A stretch of 64,000 nt of DNA, taken from positions 1 to 64,000 of the forward strand of contig CAKOJN010000007.1 of the NCBI GenBank assembly GCA_934090685.1. The letters run 5' to 3'. The stretch's first letter is position 1, and each line of letters begins with the position of its first letter. The notes under the pieces are model-generated. The model saw only the letters and a list, made by a program, of their open reading frames with translations, did no database searches and had not been told where the DNA came from. This DNA is from an uncultured Bacilli bacterium. Lineage in GTDB: Bacteria; Bacillota_I; Bacilli_A; RF39; UBA660. A program made the translations under genes and the position numbers. Shown here in pieces: positions 48,675 through 57,658 of this stretch.

Positions 48675-50004
48675 ATAGTGAAATGTCAGAATTTTTATAT
48701 TCAGAATATATATAATTAATTATTGCTTGCAATTGATTATCTTTAATGCTCCCATATTCGTACGGCATAATCAAATCGTCCTCCATAATAATATCAGGTA
48801 TAGTTTGAAATTCATTTAAATTATAAAAAGTAGACGGAATGGCAATTTTTATTCCATTTTTTTCTAATATTTTAGTAGTAAAAATATAAAGTGTTATACC
48901 AAAACCATCACCAGATGTATGTTTACCAATTGTTTTTGCAAAACCAGTTTTATTTGCTAATTTTGCAAGCGTATCTGATGTTGAGTAATTTTCATCATCA
49001 ATTAATAAATATCTATTTTCAATTGTTGAGCCACCATTTTGTATACCAATACTATATTCTAATTCACTCGCAGATTGGTTGATTCTTTCTAAAGACTTAT
49101 TAATATCCTCACCACCGCCTTGATATATTTCATTTATCTGACTACAATCTAGTTTACCCACATTAGAACTAATATTACAAGTATATCTATAATCTTTATT
49201 TGAAAAATAACTTAGTAGTTTGAACCACTCGTCACTTCCTCCGTTATTTCCTCTTATATCTATTATTAAACTTTTAGTACCATCAGAATTTAAATAATCT
49301 GCTATTTTCTTTATATACTCACAAACGCCATTTACTTTTTCTCCAAAAAAATCATATATTTCATCGGCATTTAGTAAACTGTGACTAAAACTATTAATTC
49401 TTAAGTAGGGTAGACCATTAGTATAATAAAAAATAACATTATTTGATGTCTTACTATTCTGATCTTTAAATACGCTAGATTCTACCGGTTCTATCATTTC
49501 ATCTTGGTGGTCTATAGTCATTATTTTTTTAGTGTCGCTAGGAATAACCAATCTTTTAATATAACATTTTCCATCCTCAAAACCACAGCTTCCCTGACAT
49601 TGCAAAACATACTTATCAATGCTTACACCATTAATTTTAGTAACTTCCTTACCTTCAAAGAGTGGGTTAAGTGATTTAGATACATAGTATTTTCCTTTAT
49701 AGTATTGTAATACTATTGGCAATATTTTGGATGATTTGTGCATCTTTTTATTTGCTAGCATATATACATGACCACTATGAAGACTAACTAAAAACTGATT
49801 AATAATTTGCACATACTCATCATCAGAATTTATGTGTTTTAGTTGATTTATTATTTCATTATACTTTTTATCATCTAATGGGTTAGGAACGTTATTTTTT
49901 GCTAGTATATCTTTATTGTACTTATATAATGCTTTTTTTAAAAACTCATATATTTTTTTAAATTCTGCAACATAAGAAGATTCATTAAAAATATTTTCAC
50001 TCAT
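48673..50004 (-). CDS. S41-family serine peptidase, apparently cytoplasmic
   Basis: A 443-residue protein. ATG at 50004 is preferred because GGTGA lies 6 bases upstream; ATG at 50010 overlaps the SD. The tail-specific-protease core has KSLIIDIRGNNGGSDEWFKL (~250-269), the active Ser in LIDDENYSTSDTLAKLANKT (~330-349, STSD) and IGKHTSGDGFGITLY (~353-367). A PDZ-like region with VTKINGVSIDKYV is near ~137. There is no signal peptide or lipobox, unlike typical C-terminal processing peptidases, so either it is cytoplasmic or uses another route. It converges with the gene at 48236 and is followed by murC on the same strand. Confidence 0.85.
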   Translation of the reverse strand: MSENIFNESSYVAEFKKIYEFLKKALYKYNKDILAKNNVPNPLDDKKYNEIINQLKHINSDDEYVQIINQFLVSLHSGHVYMLANKKMHKSSKILPIVLQYYKGKYYVSKSLNPLFEGKEVTKINGVSIDKYVLQCQGSCGFEDGKCYIKRLVIPSDTKKIMTIDHQDEMIEPVESSVFKDQNSKTSNNVIFYYTNGLPYLRINSFSHSLLNADEIYDFFGEKVNGVCEYIKKIADYLNSDGTKSLIIDIRGNNGGSDEWFKLLSYFSNKDYRYTCNISSNVGKLDCSQINEIYQGGGEDINKSLERINQSASELEYSIGIQNGGSTIENRYLLIDDENYSTSDTLAKLANKTGFAKTIGKHTSGDGFGITLYIFTTKILEKNGIKIAIPSTFYNLNEFQTIPDIIMEDDLIMPYEYGSIKDNQLQAIINYIYSEYKNSDISL

Positions 50005-50053
50005 TACCATTCACCAATTATATAATACCATAATCAAAATATAAAAAAAAGAA

Positions 50054-51358
50054 CTAGTCACTTGCTAATTCTTTATATTTATCTTCAAGTAAATATATAT
50101 CTTTACTACTCATAAATAGAAGTACTGCATTAGTATCTTTATATACTAATAGTTTATCAGCATCATCAAGAGATATATGTTCACCATTTTTTAAATCCTT
50201 AATGATATCAAATGCAGTTACATCATCATAACCAACTTCTTTTCTATCTTCACCTATATCCATTACATACGCTTTATCTGCTAGATTTAATGCATCAGCA
50301 AAGTCTTTATGAAAATATTTAACTCTTGACTTTGTATGTGCCTTAAATAATGCTATTATAGGTCTGTCACTATATTTTTTTCTTGCAGCTTCAATAGTAA
50401 CTTTTACTTCAGTTGGATGATGTGCATAGTCATCAATTAATATATTGTTTCTAAATTTTTCTTCGATAAATCTTCTTTTAGCATGCACTATTTTAGAAAT
50501 ACCTGTTTTTAATAAATTCTTATCTATATTTTCTAAATATCCAACCGTAATAACACTAAGAGCATTCAAAAGTAAGTGGTCTCCTACAAAAGGGAAAGTG
50601 TATGTGTCATAGTACTTTCCTTTAATATAAACATCAGCAGTAGTTACCTCTTCATTATGACTAACATTTTTAACTATAACATCATTATCACTATTAAATC
50701 CATAGAATAAAACTTCTTTATCTGTCTTTAATTTTCTAGTATTTTTATCATCGCCACACATTATTACTGCTTTTCTTGCTTTGTTAATAAATGCGTTAAA
50801 TGCATCAATAACATCATCTAAATCTTTATAATAATCTGTGTGGTCAAGTTCAACATTAGTAACAACTGCATAATATGGATTATATGAAAGAAAATGTCTT
50901 TTAAATTCACAAGCTTCAAGAGCAAAATATTCATTTTTCTTATCAGCAAATCCAGTACCATCACCAATAAGATAATTAATACCTATTGATTTAAAAACAG
51001 TACTCATCATAGTAGTAGTTGTAGTTTTACCATGACAACCTGATATTGCGATTAATTTAGTATTATTTGTAAGCTCCGCTATCATTTCTTGATATGTAAA
51101 TATTTTAAGTCCAAGTTCATGAGCTCTTTTAACTTCAGGATGATCAGTAGTAAATGCATTTCCTTGTACAATAACCATATTTTCCTTAATGTTATCTTTA
51201 TTAAATGTAGTAAATGGTATACCTTTTTCAATAAGGCCTTTTTCTGTAAAGAAATGATCAGGCTTATCACTACCCATAACATTATATCCAAGACTATGCA
51301 TTATTTGTGCTAAAGCACTCATTCCACTTCCTTTAATACCAATAAAATAATAAATCAT
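50054..51358 (-). CDS. murC: UDP-N-acetylmuramate--L-alanine ligase
   Basis: A 434-residue cytoplasmic Mur ligase adding L-Ala to UDP-MurNAc, the first amino acid of the peptidoglycan stem. ATG at 51358 is chosen because AGGTGA precedes it by 5 bases; the frame is open to 51397. N-terminal Rossmann domain: FIGIKGSGMSALAQIMHSLG (~4-23). ATP site: ISGCHGKTTTTTMMSTVFKS (~98-117). Later: VVTNVELDHTDYY (~157), IDDYAHHPTEVKVTIEAARK (~307-326). It is transcribed with or before the S41 gene. An intact peptidoglycan pathway shows that this is a walled organism. Confidence 0.95.
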   Translation of the reverse strand: MIYYFIGIKGSGMSALAQIMHSLGYNVMGSDKPDHFFTEKGLIEKGIPFTTFNKDNIKENMVIVQGNAFTTDHPEVKRAHELGLKIFTYQEMIAELTNNTKLIAISGCHGKTTTTTMMSTVFKSIGINYLIGDGTGFADKKNEYFALEACEFKRHFLSYNPYYAVVTNVELDHTDYYKDLDDVIDAFNAFINKARKAVIMCGDDKNTRKLKTDKEVLFYGFNSDNDVIVKNVSHNEEVTTADVYIKGKYYDTYTFPFVGDHLLLNALSVITVGYLENIDKNLLKTGISKIVHAKRRFIEEKFRNNILIDDYAHHPTEVKVTIEAARKKYSDRPIIALFKAHTKSRVKYFHKDFADALNLADKAYVMDIGEDRKEVGYDDVTAFDIIKDLKNGEHISLDDADKLLVYKDTNAVLLFMSSKDIYLLEDKYKELASD

Positions 51359-51465
51359 AAAATCACCTAGTATAATTATACTATAAATATCAATCATTTT
51401 CGATAAATTTTATATTTTATTGACATATTTTTATAAAAAAAATTATAGCTTTTAATAGGGGATTT

Positions 51466-52032
51466 ATGAAAAAATTAATATATAATTCAAATTTAAAAAA
51501 AGATATTGAAAATTATAATAAAAAATTAAACATATACGAAGAGATTTTTAGGTATTTGGTTTGTCTTTTGGGAGTATGTTTTTTAGCTATTATTATAAAT
51601 GGTAATTTTTTATTACCAGCAATAATTTGCTATATAACAGTTTCTATTCCAATATTTAAAAACTATATTAAAAATAAAATCAAAAGAATTAATAAGAAAA
51701 AGAAAAACTCTTCTAATAAAATAGATAAATTAATAAGTGAACTTTATGATAATAGTATTAATATAAGTAAAAAAGAACTTATTTGTTCTAAAACTATAAG
51801 TACTAAAACTAAAAAAATATCAAGAAACAATAATGAAATAATTAAGAATGAAGCAAGTATAAATACAGATTACTACTTAAAAGATATTCAAAATAGACTT
51901 AAAATACTTAGAAGAGAAAAGAAAACAATTTTAGAAAAAGATAAAATAATTAATGAGTGTAACTTATATTTGATGAATGAAAATGAGCTTGATTACAATA
52001 TTCCAGAAGAATATAAAAGAATTTTAAAATAG
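51466..52032 (+). CDS. Membrane protein with charged helical tail, unknown
   Basis: A 188-residue protein with two hydrophobic segments at ~27-47 (FRYLVCLLGVCFLAIIINGN) and ~48-66 (FLLPAIICYITVSIPIF). The remaining ~120 residues are Lys/Asn-rich and likely cytoplasmic coiled coil (KNEASINTDYYLKDIQNRLK, ILRREKKTILEKDK). No recognised family. The ATG follows TAGGGGATTT. It diverges from murC and ends in a terminator. Confidence 0.6.
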   Translation: MKKLIYNSNLKKDIENYNKKLNIYEEIFRYLVCLLGVCFLAIIINGNFLLPAIICYITVSIPIFKNYIKNKIKRINKKKKNSSNKIDKLISELYDNSINISKKELICSKTISTKTKKISRNNNEIIKNEASINTDYYLKDIQNRLKILRREKKTILEKDKIINECNLYLMNENELDYNIPEEYKRILK

Positions 52033-52053
52033 ATATATACTTATCTATTTTAT
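52027..52053 (+). terminator. Terminator after the gene at 51466
   Basis: AAATAGATA (52027-52035) pairs perfectly with TATCTATTT (52042-52050) around 6 bases and continues into T-rich sequence. It contains the stop codon. Confidence 0.8.
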
Positions 52054-52093
52054 TTTAGTATAATAAGTATGAAAAGTATGATTTGGAGGAAAT

Positions 52094-52294
52094 ATGAAAA
52101 ATAAATATATTGGAATATCTAAAGTAGGGGAAAAAGGACAAATAGTTATACCAAAAGAAGCAAGAGAAATGTTCGATATTAAGCCAGGAGACTCATTAGT
52201 GATTCTTTGTGATAAGAAAAAAGGTATGGCAATACTAAAAAGTGACGTTATAGAATCTAATATTGATGATATCATTAAAACTAAGGAGAAATAA
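52094..52294 (+). CDS. AbrB/SpoVT-family DNA-binding regulator
   Basis: A 66-residue swapped-hairpin regulator. The AbrB fold is seen in GEKGQIVIPKEAREMFDIKP then GDSLVILCDKKKGMAIL (~residues 11-50), with Arg at the DNA face. GGAGG lies before the ATG. It is the first gene of a three-gene set with the ABC ATPase 2 bases downstream and permease; in gut Firmicutes this order is common and the regulator is thought to control the exporter. Self-regulation is likely. Confidence 0.92.
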   Translation: MKNKYIGISKVGEKGQIVIPKEAREMFDIKPGDSLVILCDKKKGMAILKSDVIESNIDDIIKTKEK

Positions 52295-52296
52295 AT

Positions 52297-53022
52297 ATGA
52301 ATGCAATAGAACTTAAAAATGTAGTTAAAAAATATAAAGATAAAACGGTAGTTAATAATATAAATTTAAATATTAAAGAAGGTGAATTGTTTTCTTTATT
52401 AGGCACAAATGGTGCTGGTAAGACAACAACTATTAAGATGATTTCAACGTTAATAAGACAAAACAGTGGTAACATTAAAGTACTTGGATATGACACAATA
52501 GAAGATTATACATCAATCAGAAAAAGTATTAATGTATCGCCTCAAGAAACAGCTGTTGCGATGAATTTAACTGTATATGAAAATCTTGATTTTATGGCAA
52601 ATGTTTATCAAATTAAAAATAAAAAAGATAAAATAGATGAACTTATAAAAATATTTAAATTAGAAGAAGTATTAAATCAAAAAGCAAAAACATTATCAGG
52701 TGGATACATGAGAAAATTATCTATCGCAATATCACTTATAAATGAACCAAAAGTATTATTTTTAGATGAACCAACACTAGGATTAGATGTATTATCAAGA
52801 AAAGAGTTATGGAACACTATAAGTTCTTTAAAAGGAAAAATTACTATTATACTTACTACACATTACATGGAAGAGGCAGAAAGTTTATCAGATAGGGTAG
52901 CTATTATGAATAAAGGTAATATTATTGAAATAGGTACTCCAAAAGAATTAATTAGTAAAACCAAAACTAAAAATATGGAAGATGCTTTTGTTTCTTTAGT
53001 AGCTGGAGGTAAAGATGAATAG
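52297..53022 (+). CDS. ABC transporter ATP-binding protein
   Basis: A 241-residue ABC ATPase of the exporter type (CcmA/NatA-like). Walker A is LLGTNGAGKTTTIKMIS (~residues 34-50), the Q-loop region VSPQETAVAMNLTV (~80), the signature LSGGYMRKLSIAISL (~127-141; LSGGY in place of LSGGQ), Walker B EPKVLFLDEPTLGLD (~145-159), and the switch His in LTTHYMEEAESLSD (~178). It overlaps the permease by 8 bases. Together with AbrB it makes a small operon. The substrate is unknown; drug or lipid export is usual for this kind. Confidence 0.93.
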   Translation: MNAIELKNVVKKYKDKTVVNNINLNIKEGELFSLLGTNGAGKTTTIKMISTLIRQNSGNIKVLGYDTIEDYTSIRKSINVSPQETAVAMNLTVYENLDFMANVYQIKNKKDKIDELIKIFKLEEVLNQKAKTLSGGYMRKLSIAISLINEPKVLFLDEPTLGLDVLSRKELWNTISSLKGKITIILTTHYMEEAESLSDRVAIMNKGNIIEIGTPKELISKTKTKNMEDAFVSLVAGGKDE

Positions 53023-53743
53023 AATAATTAATTTTGCAAATAGAAATATTAAAGAAATAGTAAGAGATCCATTAAGTATAGTATTCGCATCAGTGTTACC
53101 ATTATTTTTATTATTTATATTTAATCAATTTAATATACCAAATGAGGTATACAAATTAGAAAACTTTACGCCCGGAATTATAATATTTAGTTTCTCATTT
53201 ATAACAATGTTTACTGCTACACTAGTTGCTAAAGATAGAACAACTTCATTATTAATAAGATTAGGTATTAGTCCTATGAAGCCATATGAATATATTTTAG
53301 GATACATTTTATCATTAATACCACTTATTATACTTCAAGATATGTTAACCGTTATAGTTGCTTTATTATTAGGTTTAAAGTTTAGTGGCGGTGTAATTCA
53401 TATGATACTTATTTCATTAATTATATCAATTCTATTTATATCACTTGGTATTTTAATTGGATGTATAACAACAGATAAATCAAGTTCAGGTATATCTAGC
53501 ATTATAGTACAACTAGTATGTTTTACAAGTGGAATGTATTTTAGCGTAGATATGGTAGGTAAGACTTTTAAAACTATATGTGAAGTTTTACCATTTAAGT
53601 CATCGCTTACTATATTAAAAAGCTTTATGAATAATGATTTAAGCTTAATAACTACTTGTGATATCTTAACATTTAGTATTTATACAATATTAGTAACAAT
53701 TCTCTCATGTATATTGTTTAAGAAAAAGATGAAGGGTGAGTAG
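53015..53743 (+). CDS. ABC transporter permease (ABC-2 type)
   Basis: A 242-residue permease with about six membrane helices, e.g. VFASVLPLFLLFIFNQF (~27), FTPGIIIFSFSFITMFTATL (~50), EYILGYILSLIPLIILQDML (~90), MILISLIISILFISLGILIG (~130), and a final helix near 222. The pattern is that of ABC-2 exporters. An N-terminal RNIKEIVRDPLSIVF segment is typical for contact with the ATPase. It overlaps the ATPase gene by 8 bases. No obvious terminator follows it. Confidence 0.9.
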   Translation: MNRIINFANRNIKEIVRDPLSIVFASVLPLFLLFIFNQFNIPNEVYKLENFTPGIIIFSFSFITMFTATLVAKDRTTSLLIRLGISPMKPYEYILGYILSLIPLIILQDMLTVIVALLLGLKFSGGVIHMILISLIISILFISLGILIGCITTDKSSSGISSIIVQLVCFTSGMYFSVDMVGKTFKTICEVLPFKSSLTILKSFMNNDLSLITTCDILTFSIYTILVTILSCILFKKKMKGE

Positions 53744-53805
53744 TTTAAATTTCTTTACAAATAATTTTCTTTATAGTATTATAGGTGAAAAAAGGAGATA
53801 ATTTT

Positions 53806-54159
53806 ATGGAATATTCAAAAGAATTTAAAGAATTAGTTTATAGTGGATATTATAGGAAAACTACTGATTCAACTATTTTATGTGGACCATATGCATCAAA
53901 TATTCTTTCACTTTTAGAATCTGGGGAAGATAATAAGATGCTTGGTGAATTGTTGTACGATGGTTGTCGTGACTGGAGTATAAGTGCAATTGATATTTTA
54001 ACTTGTATAGATGAAGATAAAATTGATATTTTACGTGAAGAAGCTGAAATGGTAATTAAAAGAAGAGAAACTTATATCGAATGGAGAAAAAATTATCGAT
54101 ATGCTAATGTAAACAAATTGCAGATGACTCCAAAATCAAATTCAGAAAATAATAGATAA
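53806..54159 (+). CDS. Unknown small soluble protein
   Basis: A 117-residue protein starting at ATG 53806, with AAAGGAGAT 8 bases upstream; the frame is open from 53785 but that part holds the SD. The sequence includes SKEFKELVYSGYYRKTTDST, LCGPYASNILSLLESGEDNK and GCRDWSISAIDILTCIDEDK. It looks mostly helical and has no export signal. No recognised family. It follows the ABC permease by 62 bases with a probable TATTATAGG -10-like box at 53776, so it may be independent. A strong terminator ends it. Confidence 0.6.
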   Translation: MEYSKEFKELVYSGYYRKTTDSTILCGPYASNILSLLESGEDNKMLGELLYDGCRDWSISAIDILTCIDEDKIDILREEAEMVIKRRETYIEWRKNYRYANVNKLQMTPKSNSENNR

Positions 54160-54174
54160 TTATATATCAAAACA

Positions 54175-54202
54175 AAAACGACTTTATAAAAAGTCGTTTT
54201 AA
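54175..54202 (+). terminator. Terminator after the gene at 53806
   Basis: AAAACGACTT (54175-54184) pairs perfectly with AAGTCGTTTT (54191-54200) around TATAAA. Confidence 0.88.
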
Positions 54203-54210
54203 TTTCAATG

Positions 54211-54275
54211 TTGGTGCGAGTGTCGTAGATATCTACAACTTTTCGCAAGTACGAATGATATAAATATCACTCAAC
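54211..54275. other. Nested palindromes in an intergenic region
   Basis: A 12-bp perfect palindrome GTAGATATCTAC (about 54224-54235) lies inside flanking complementary TGCGA...TCGCA arms, and is followed by a second short inverted repeat (ATGATAT/ATATCACT). The region is not part of a recognised gene. It may be an operator for the downstream gene or fold in RNA. A TATAAT (about 54353) lies just before the DUF5050 gene. Confidence 0.4.
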
Positions 54276-54376
54276 AATTATAGTATAACATATAATTTTA
54301 ATATTTAATCATTAGAATGTGATTATTTTAACAAAAAATAAATAAAAAATGTTATAATTGATGATAGAGAGGTAGT

Positions 54377-56008
54377 GTGATAAAGTTGAACCAAGATTTA
54401 AATAATTTTAATCAAAATAATTCTAACGAACAAAAGAACAATATTTTTAATCCTACAAATAGTATAATAAATAACACATCAGAAACACCTGCTAATAATA
54501 ATTCAGTAAATAATAATATTAATCAAGCTGAAGAAAAAGATATAAATTCTATCAACAATACTAGTTTAGATAATTCTAAACCCACAAATAAGAATATATT
54601 AAAGAAAATATGTAAAGTTTTATCAATTATAGTTGCTAATATAGGTGGTGGTATTGGAATTTTCTCAATTATTACATCGTTTACTATGGATAGCATTGAG
54701 TTTTTTGGACCACTATTAAACATTTTTGCTTTTTTTGGTGGTATTGTATTCTTTATTTGTACGGGGATTATTATAGGAGCAATATGGATTATCTATGGAA
54801 TTATTAAACTTATAAGTAAATTTTATAAAAAATTAAGTGCAAATAACAAAAAGATATTTAAAATAATTTTAATTATTGTTATCGCTTTATTATTAATAGT
54901 ATCTTTTTCAATAAAGAACTATAATTACAATAACAAGAACATAATGGAAGTTTTAAATGATCCACCAAGTTATGAATTTTATGACAATACAACATATTAT
55001 TTCATATATAAAGATAAAATTTATTATTATAAGTTAGAACATAATAGTAGCTTTACTAAATTATATGATAGATTATTTGTAATGAATTTAGATGGTACAA
55101 ATAATAAAAAATTAGCTGAAACAGATGAACTAAGATATGCAACTTTTTACTTTGTATATAATGATGAAGCCTATTATTATACAACATACTATAATGAAAA
55201 TAAAAAAATAAATTTAAAAACAGGAGAAATTAATAGTTTGGGAACAAATGATATATATCTTGCTAAAACTTTAAATAATGGCATTGTATATTCATTTATA
55301 GATAATGCAATAGCTGGAGATGCATATTCTATATTCAAAAAAATTGACATAAAAAATAACAAGACTATTTCTGAAATCAAAACTAAATATAGCATGGCAG
55401 GTAATGAATACTATTTTGACTATGATGGTGGTAATATATATTATTTAGAAGATTTTTATTCAAAACATCCTTCTATTTATAAAAACAATGAAATTATATA
55501 TGAATTCACTGAATATGATAGATATAAATTACCTGAAATTAAATTTATCACTGTCAACAAAGATTATATTTATTTTAAACAAAACAATATTATTTATAAA
55601 TTAAATATTAATAATAAATTTATTGAAAAAGAAATTAATTATAATTTAAGTGATATTCAAAGAATTAGCAGTGGTAATAATACAGATAATTACTTTTATT
55701 CTAATAAAAAAATATATTCTTTTGATGCAAAAAATGATACCTTTAAATTGGTAATTGATAATATAGAAAAACAACCAGAATATATTTATAATATAAACAA
55801 TAATTTAATATTTACAGAAAACACTGATAATCTGAAATATTATAGTGAAACAGATAATCTTGGCTCTGTTGTAATTTATAACAAACTAAATAGTAACATA
55901 GAAAAATTTGATAATATTCGTAAAGTTTCTTTTGATGAAGAATATATGTATTTATTATACCAATCTAATAACAACTATTCTGTAAAAAAAATTAAACTTT
56001 ATTCTTAA
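54377..56008 (+). CDS. DUF5050-like membrane protein with Asn-rich N-terminus
   Basis: A 543-residue protein starting at GTG 54377 with GAGAGG upstream. Residues 1-65 are an Asn-rich cytoplasmic tail (LNNFNQNNSNEQKNNIFNPT). Three membrane segments follow: ~78-100 (IIVANIGGGIGIFSIITSF), ~108-140 (LNIFAFFGGIVFFICTGIII) and ~160-178 (IFKIILIIVIALLLIVSFSI). The large remaining part is probably outside and shows repeated blade-like units (YYFIYKDKIYYYKLE; RLFVMNLDGTNNKKLAETDE; DYIYFKQNNIIYKLN), as in DUF5050 beta-propeller-like proteins. The Asn-rich tail plus membrane anchor matches the EF-Tu-like protein at 3470. Ligand unknown. Confidence 0.75.
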   Translation: MIKLNQDLNNFNQNNSNEQKNNIFNPTNSIINNTSETPANNNSVNNNINQAEEKDINSINNTSLDNSKPTNKNILKKICKVLSIIVANIGGGIGIFSIITSFTMDSIEFFGPLLNIFAFFGGIVFFICTGIIIGAIWIIYGIIKLISKFYKKLSANNKKIFKIILIIVIALLLIVSFSIKNYNYNNKNIMEVLNDPPSYEFYDNTTYYFIYKDKIYYYKLEHNSSFTKLYDRLFVMNLDGTNNKKLAETDELRYATFYFVYNDEAYYYTTYYNENKKINLKTGEINSLGTNDIYLAKTLNNGIVYSFIDNAIAGDAYSIFKKIDIKNNKTISEIKTKYSMAGNEYYFDYDGGNIYYLEDFYSKHPSIYKNNEIIYEFTEYDRYKLPEIKFITVNKDYIYFKQNNIIYKLNINNKFIEKEINYNLSDIQRISSGNNTDNYFYSNKKIYSFDAKNDTFKLVIDNIEKQPEYIYNINNNLIFTENTDNLKYYSETDNLGSVVIYNKLNSNIEKFDNIRKVSFDEEYMYLLYQSNNNYSVKKIKLYS

Positions 56009-56016
56009 TTGAAAAT

Positions 56017-56061
56017 AAAAAGATGACTCAGTTGTTTTAATCCATTGTGTCATCTTTTTTT
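56017..56061. terminator. Bidirectional terminator after the DUF5050-like gene
   Basis: AAAAAGATGAC (56017-56027) pairs with GTCATCTTTTT (56049-56059). It also overlaps the end of the decayed KilA-N frame coming from the other side. Confidence 0.82.
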
Positions 56062-57001
56062 ACTTTCTACTAAATATTTATTATTTTGATTTATTTGATT
56101 TTGCAATATTTCTAATTCCTTAATTCCATTATTATTTTTTAATACTTCCATTTGATTTCTGGCGGATTCATTTAATCTTATTAGTCTTTCCCTTTGATTA
56201 ATGCCTAATTTAATAAATTCAGCATTAGAATTTTCTAAATTATTTAATATTACCAAATGAAGTAAATCGGTATAATCTCTCATATTTCCGTCTTCTGCAA
56301 GTTTTGGATTATTTTCTTTCCATTCTTTTGCAGTCATCCCAAATAGTGCAACATTTAAAACGTCTGCTTCTTCAGCATATACGAATTTTTTTGCTTTTCT
56401 GTTAGTGTTGGAACTATATAATTTTTACAGCATCAGTATGAACTATATAATTAGTTTTAGATAAAATACGATTAGCGTGCCATTCTACCTTTGCTTGATA
56501 TGCTTCATTTTTCTTTAATCTTTCAAACTCCTTAATTAAATATAGTTTAAATTCTGGACTTAACCAACTAGCAAATTCAAATGCTATATCAGGATGAGCA
56601 AATGTTCCAATACTATATTTTCCACCTTTAGAATATATTCCAATAGCATTAGTAGTATTTATTTCATCATTAGCACAATCTAAATAAGCATTGTGTTCAT
56701 CTAAAAAAGTCATTAGTTTTTCCCAATCATAAATACTTCTTGTTATTCTATCTAATTTTAATGCAACAATGGTGTTTATTTTATTATTTTTGATGTCTTC
56801 CTTTAATCTTTCAAATTCAGGTCTATAATTACCTGTTTTAGCACTTATACCAGCATCAGTATAATAATCTACTATAGTATAACCTTTAAATTTACAAAAT
56901 GTTTGTAATCGTTCTTTTTGTTCTGGTAAACTAAAACCTTCACGAGCCTGGTCTTCAGTTGATACTCTCATATATAATCCACATAATTTCTTTTCTTCCA
57001 T
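56050..57001 (-). pseudogene. Serine recombinase/KilA-N chimeric pseudogene with two frameshifts
   Basis: The first ~117 residues are a large serine recombinase catalytic domain: LYMRVSTEDQAREGFSLPEQ (active Ser), YYTDAGISAKTGNYRPEFER, IVALKLDRITRSIYDWEKLM. In the same frame it then becomes a KilA-N-type phage protein: GKYSIGTFAHPDIAFEFASW, LSPEFKLYLIKEFERLKKNE, ILSKTNYIVHTDAVK. The frame stops at 56414, but the KilA-N tail goes on in other frames (YIVPTLTEKQK; VYAEEADVLNVALFG) and then MTAKEWKENNPKLAEDGNMR, giving two frameshifts, one in a run of A's near 56370. The mix suggests a deletion that fused two neighbouring prophage or element genes. SD GGGAGAG precedes the ATG. Confidence 0.85.
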
Positions 57002-57025
57002 TAAATCACTCTCCCTAATCCAAAG

Positions 57026-57070
57026 AAAAAGGTGTCAAAAGTATTAAAGTGCTTAATACTACTGACACCT
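57026..57070 (-). terminator. Long terminator on the minus strand, after the gene at 57190
   Basis: AGGTGTCA (57030-57037) with TGACACCT (57063-57070), and inside AGTATTAA (57040-57047) with TTAATACT (57053-57060). On the minus strand it ends in a T5 run at 57026-57030. It separates the gene at 57190 from the recombinase chimera. Confidence 0.85.
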
Positions 57071-57189
57071 CTTAAAGTTTAAATTATTATAAAATATCTT
57101 CTTAAACATCTATTTACCCCCTTAAATAGACATAAATTCTCTTGATAAACATTCTATCACTTTTTAAAGAAATGTCAATTCTTGTCAAA

Positions 57190-57462
57190 TTAAATACCTT
57201 TTAAATAATCTTCTAATTCTGATAGTTTAATCTTTTGAGATAAATTCTTGATATAAATCTCATTAGAATAATTAAAAGCAAGAAATGTTGTACCTTTAAT
57301 TATTATCTTATGAGGTTCTACATAAGAAAGATTAGTTTTATCTACTTTATGAATAAAGCCATTGATAAAAGTAGGAGTAGTATGTGAAAACTCACAAATA
57401 AACTCTAATCTTTGTTTTAAAGATTCTTCAATTGCTATTTCTTGCTTAATAATATTTATCAT
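57190..57462 (-). CDS. Small hypothetical protein next to the recombinase remnant
   Basis: A 90-residue protein starting at ATG 57462, with AAAGGA 8 bases upstream; ATG 57471 is too close to that SD. The sequence includes IKQEIAIEESLKQRLEFICE, THKVDKTNLSYVEPHKII-like segments (HKVDKTNLSYVEPHKIIIKG) and IKLSELEDYLKGI. No export signal or known family. It lies between a tRNA cluster and a recombinase remnant, which suggests it came with the integrated element. It has its own terminator. Confidence 0.55.
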   Translation of the reverse strand: MINIIKQEIAIEESLKQRLEFICEFSHTTPTFINGFIHKVDKTNLSYVEPHKIIIKGTTFLAFNYSNEIYIKNLSQKIKLSELEDYLKGI

Positions 57463-57568
57463 AAGCACCATCCTTTCCTAGTAGGATGATTTTTATAAAA
57501 CAAAAAATCAACCCAAATTGAGTTGATATTTATATATAAAGTTCGAATAGTTCGAACAGATTCGTCAC

Positions 57569-57653
57569 TGGTGCAGGTGAAGGGACTTGAACCCCCATGG
57601 ATTGCTCCGCTAGATCCTAAGTCTAGTGCGTCTGCCAATTTCGCCACACCTGC
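57569..57653 (-). tRNA. tRNA-Leu (anticodon TAG)
   Basis: An 85-base cloverleaf including an encoded CCA. The acceptor stem is GCAGGTG/CACCTGC, the D-loop region is TGGCGAAATTGGCAGACG, the anticodon loop is CTTAGGA (anticodon TAG, reading CUA), a class II variable arm follows, and the T-arm has GGTTCAAGTCC. An open frame across it is a shadow. Confidence 0.95.
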
Positions 57654-57658
57654 ATTAG

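Noticed and set aside
57459..57647. 62-residue frame across tRNA-Leu
   Set aside because: Its sequence is a translation of the tRNA gene itself; tRNA structure explains the region fully.
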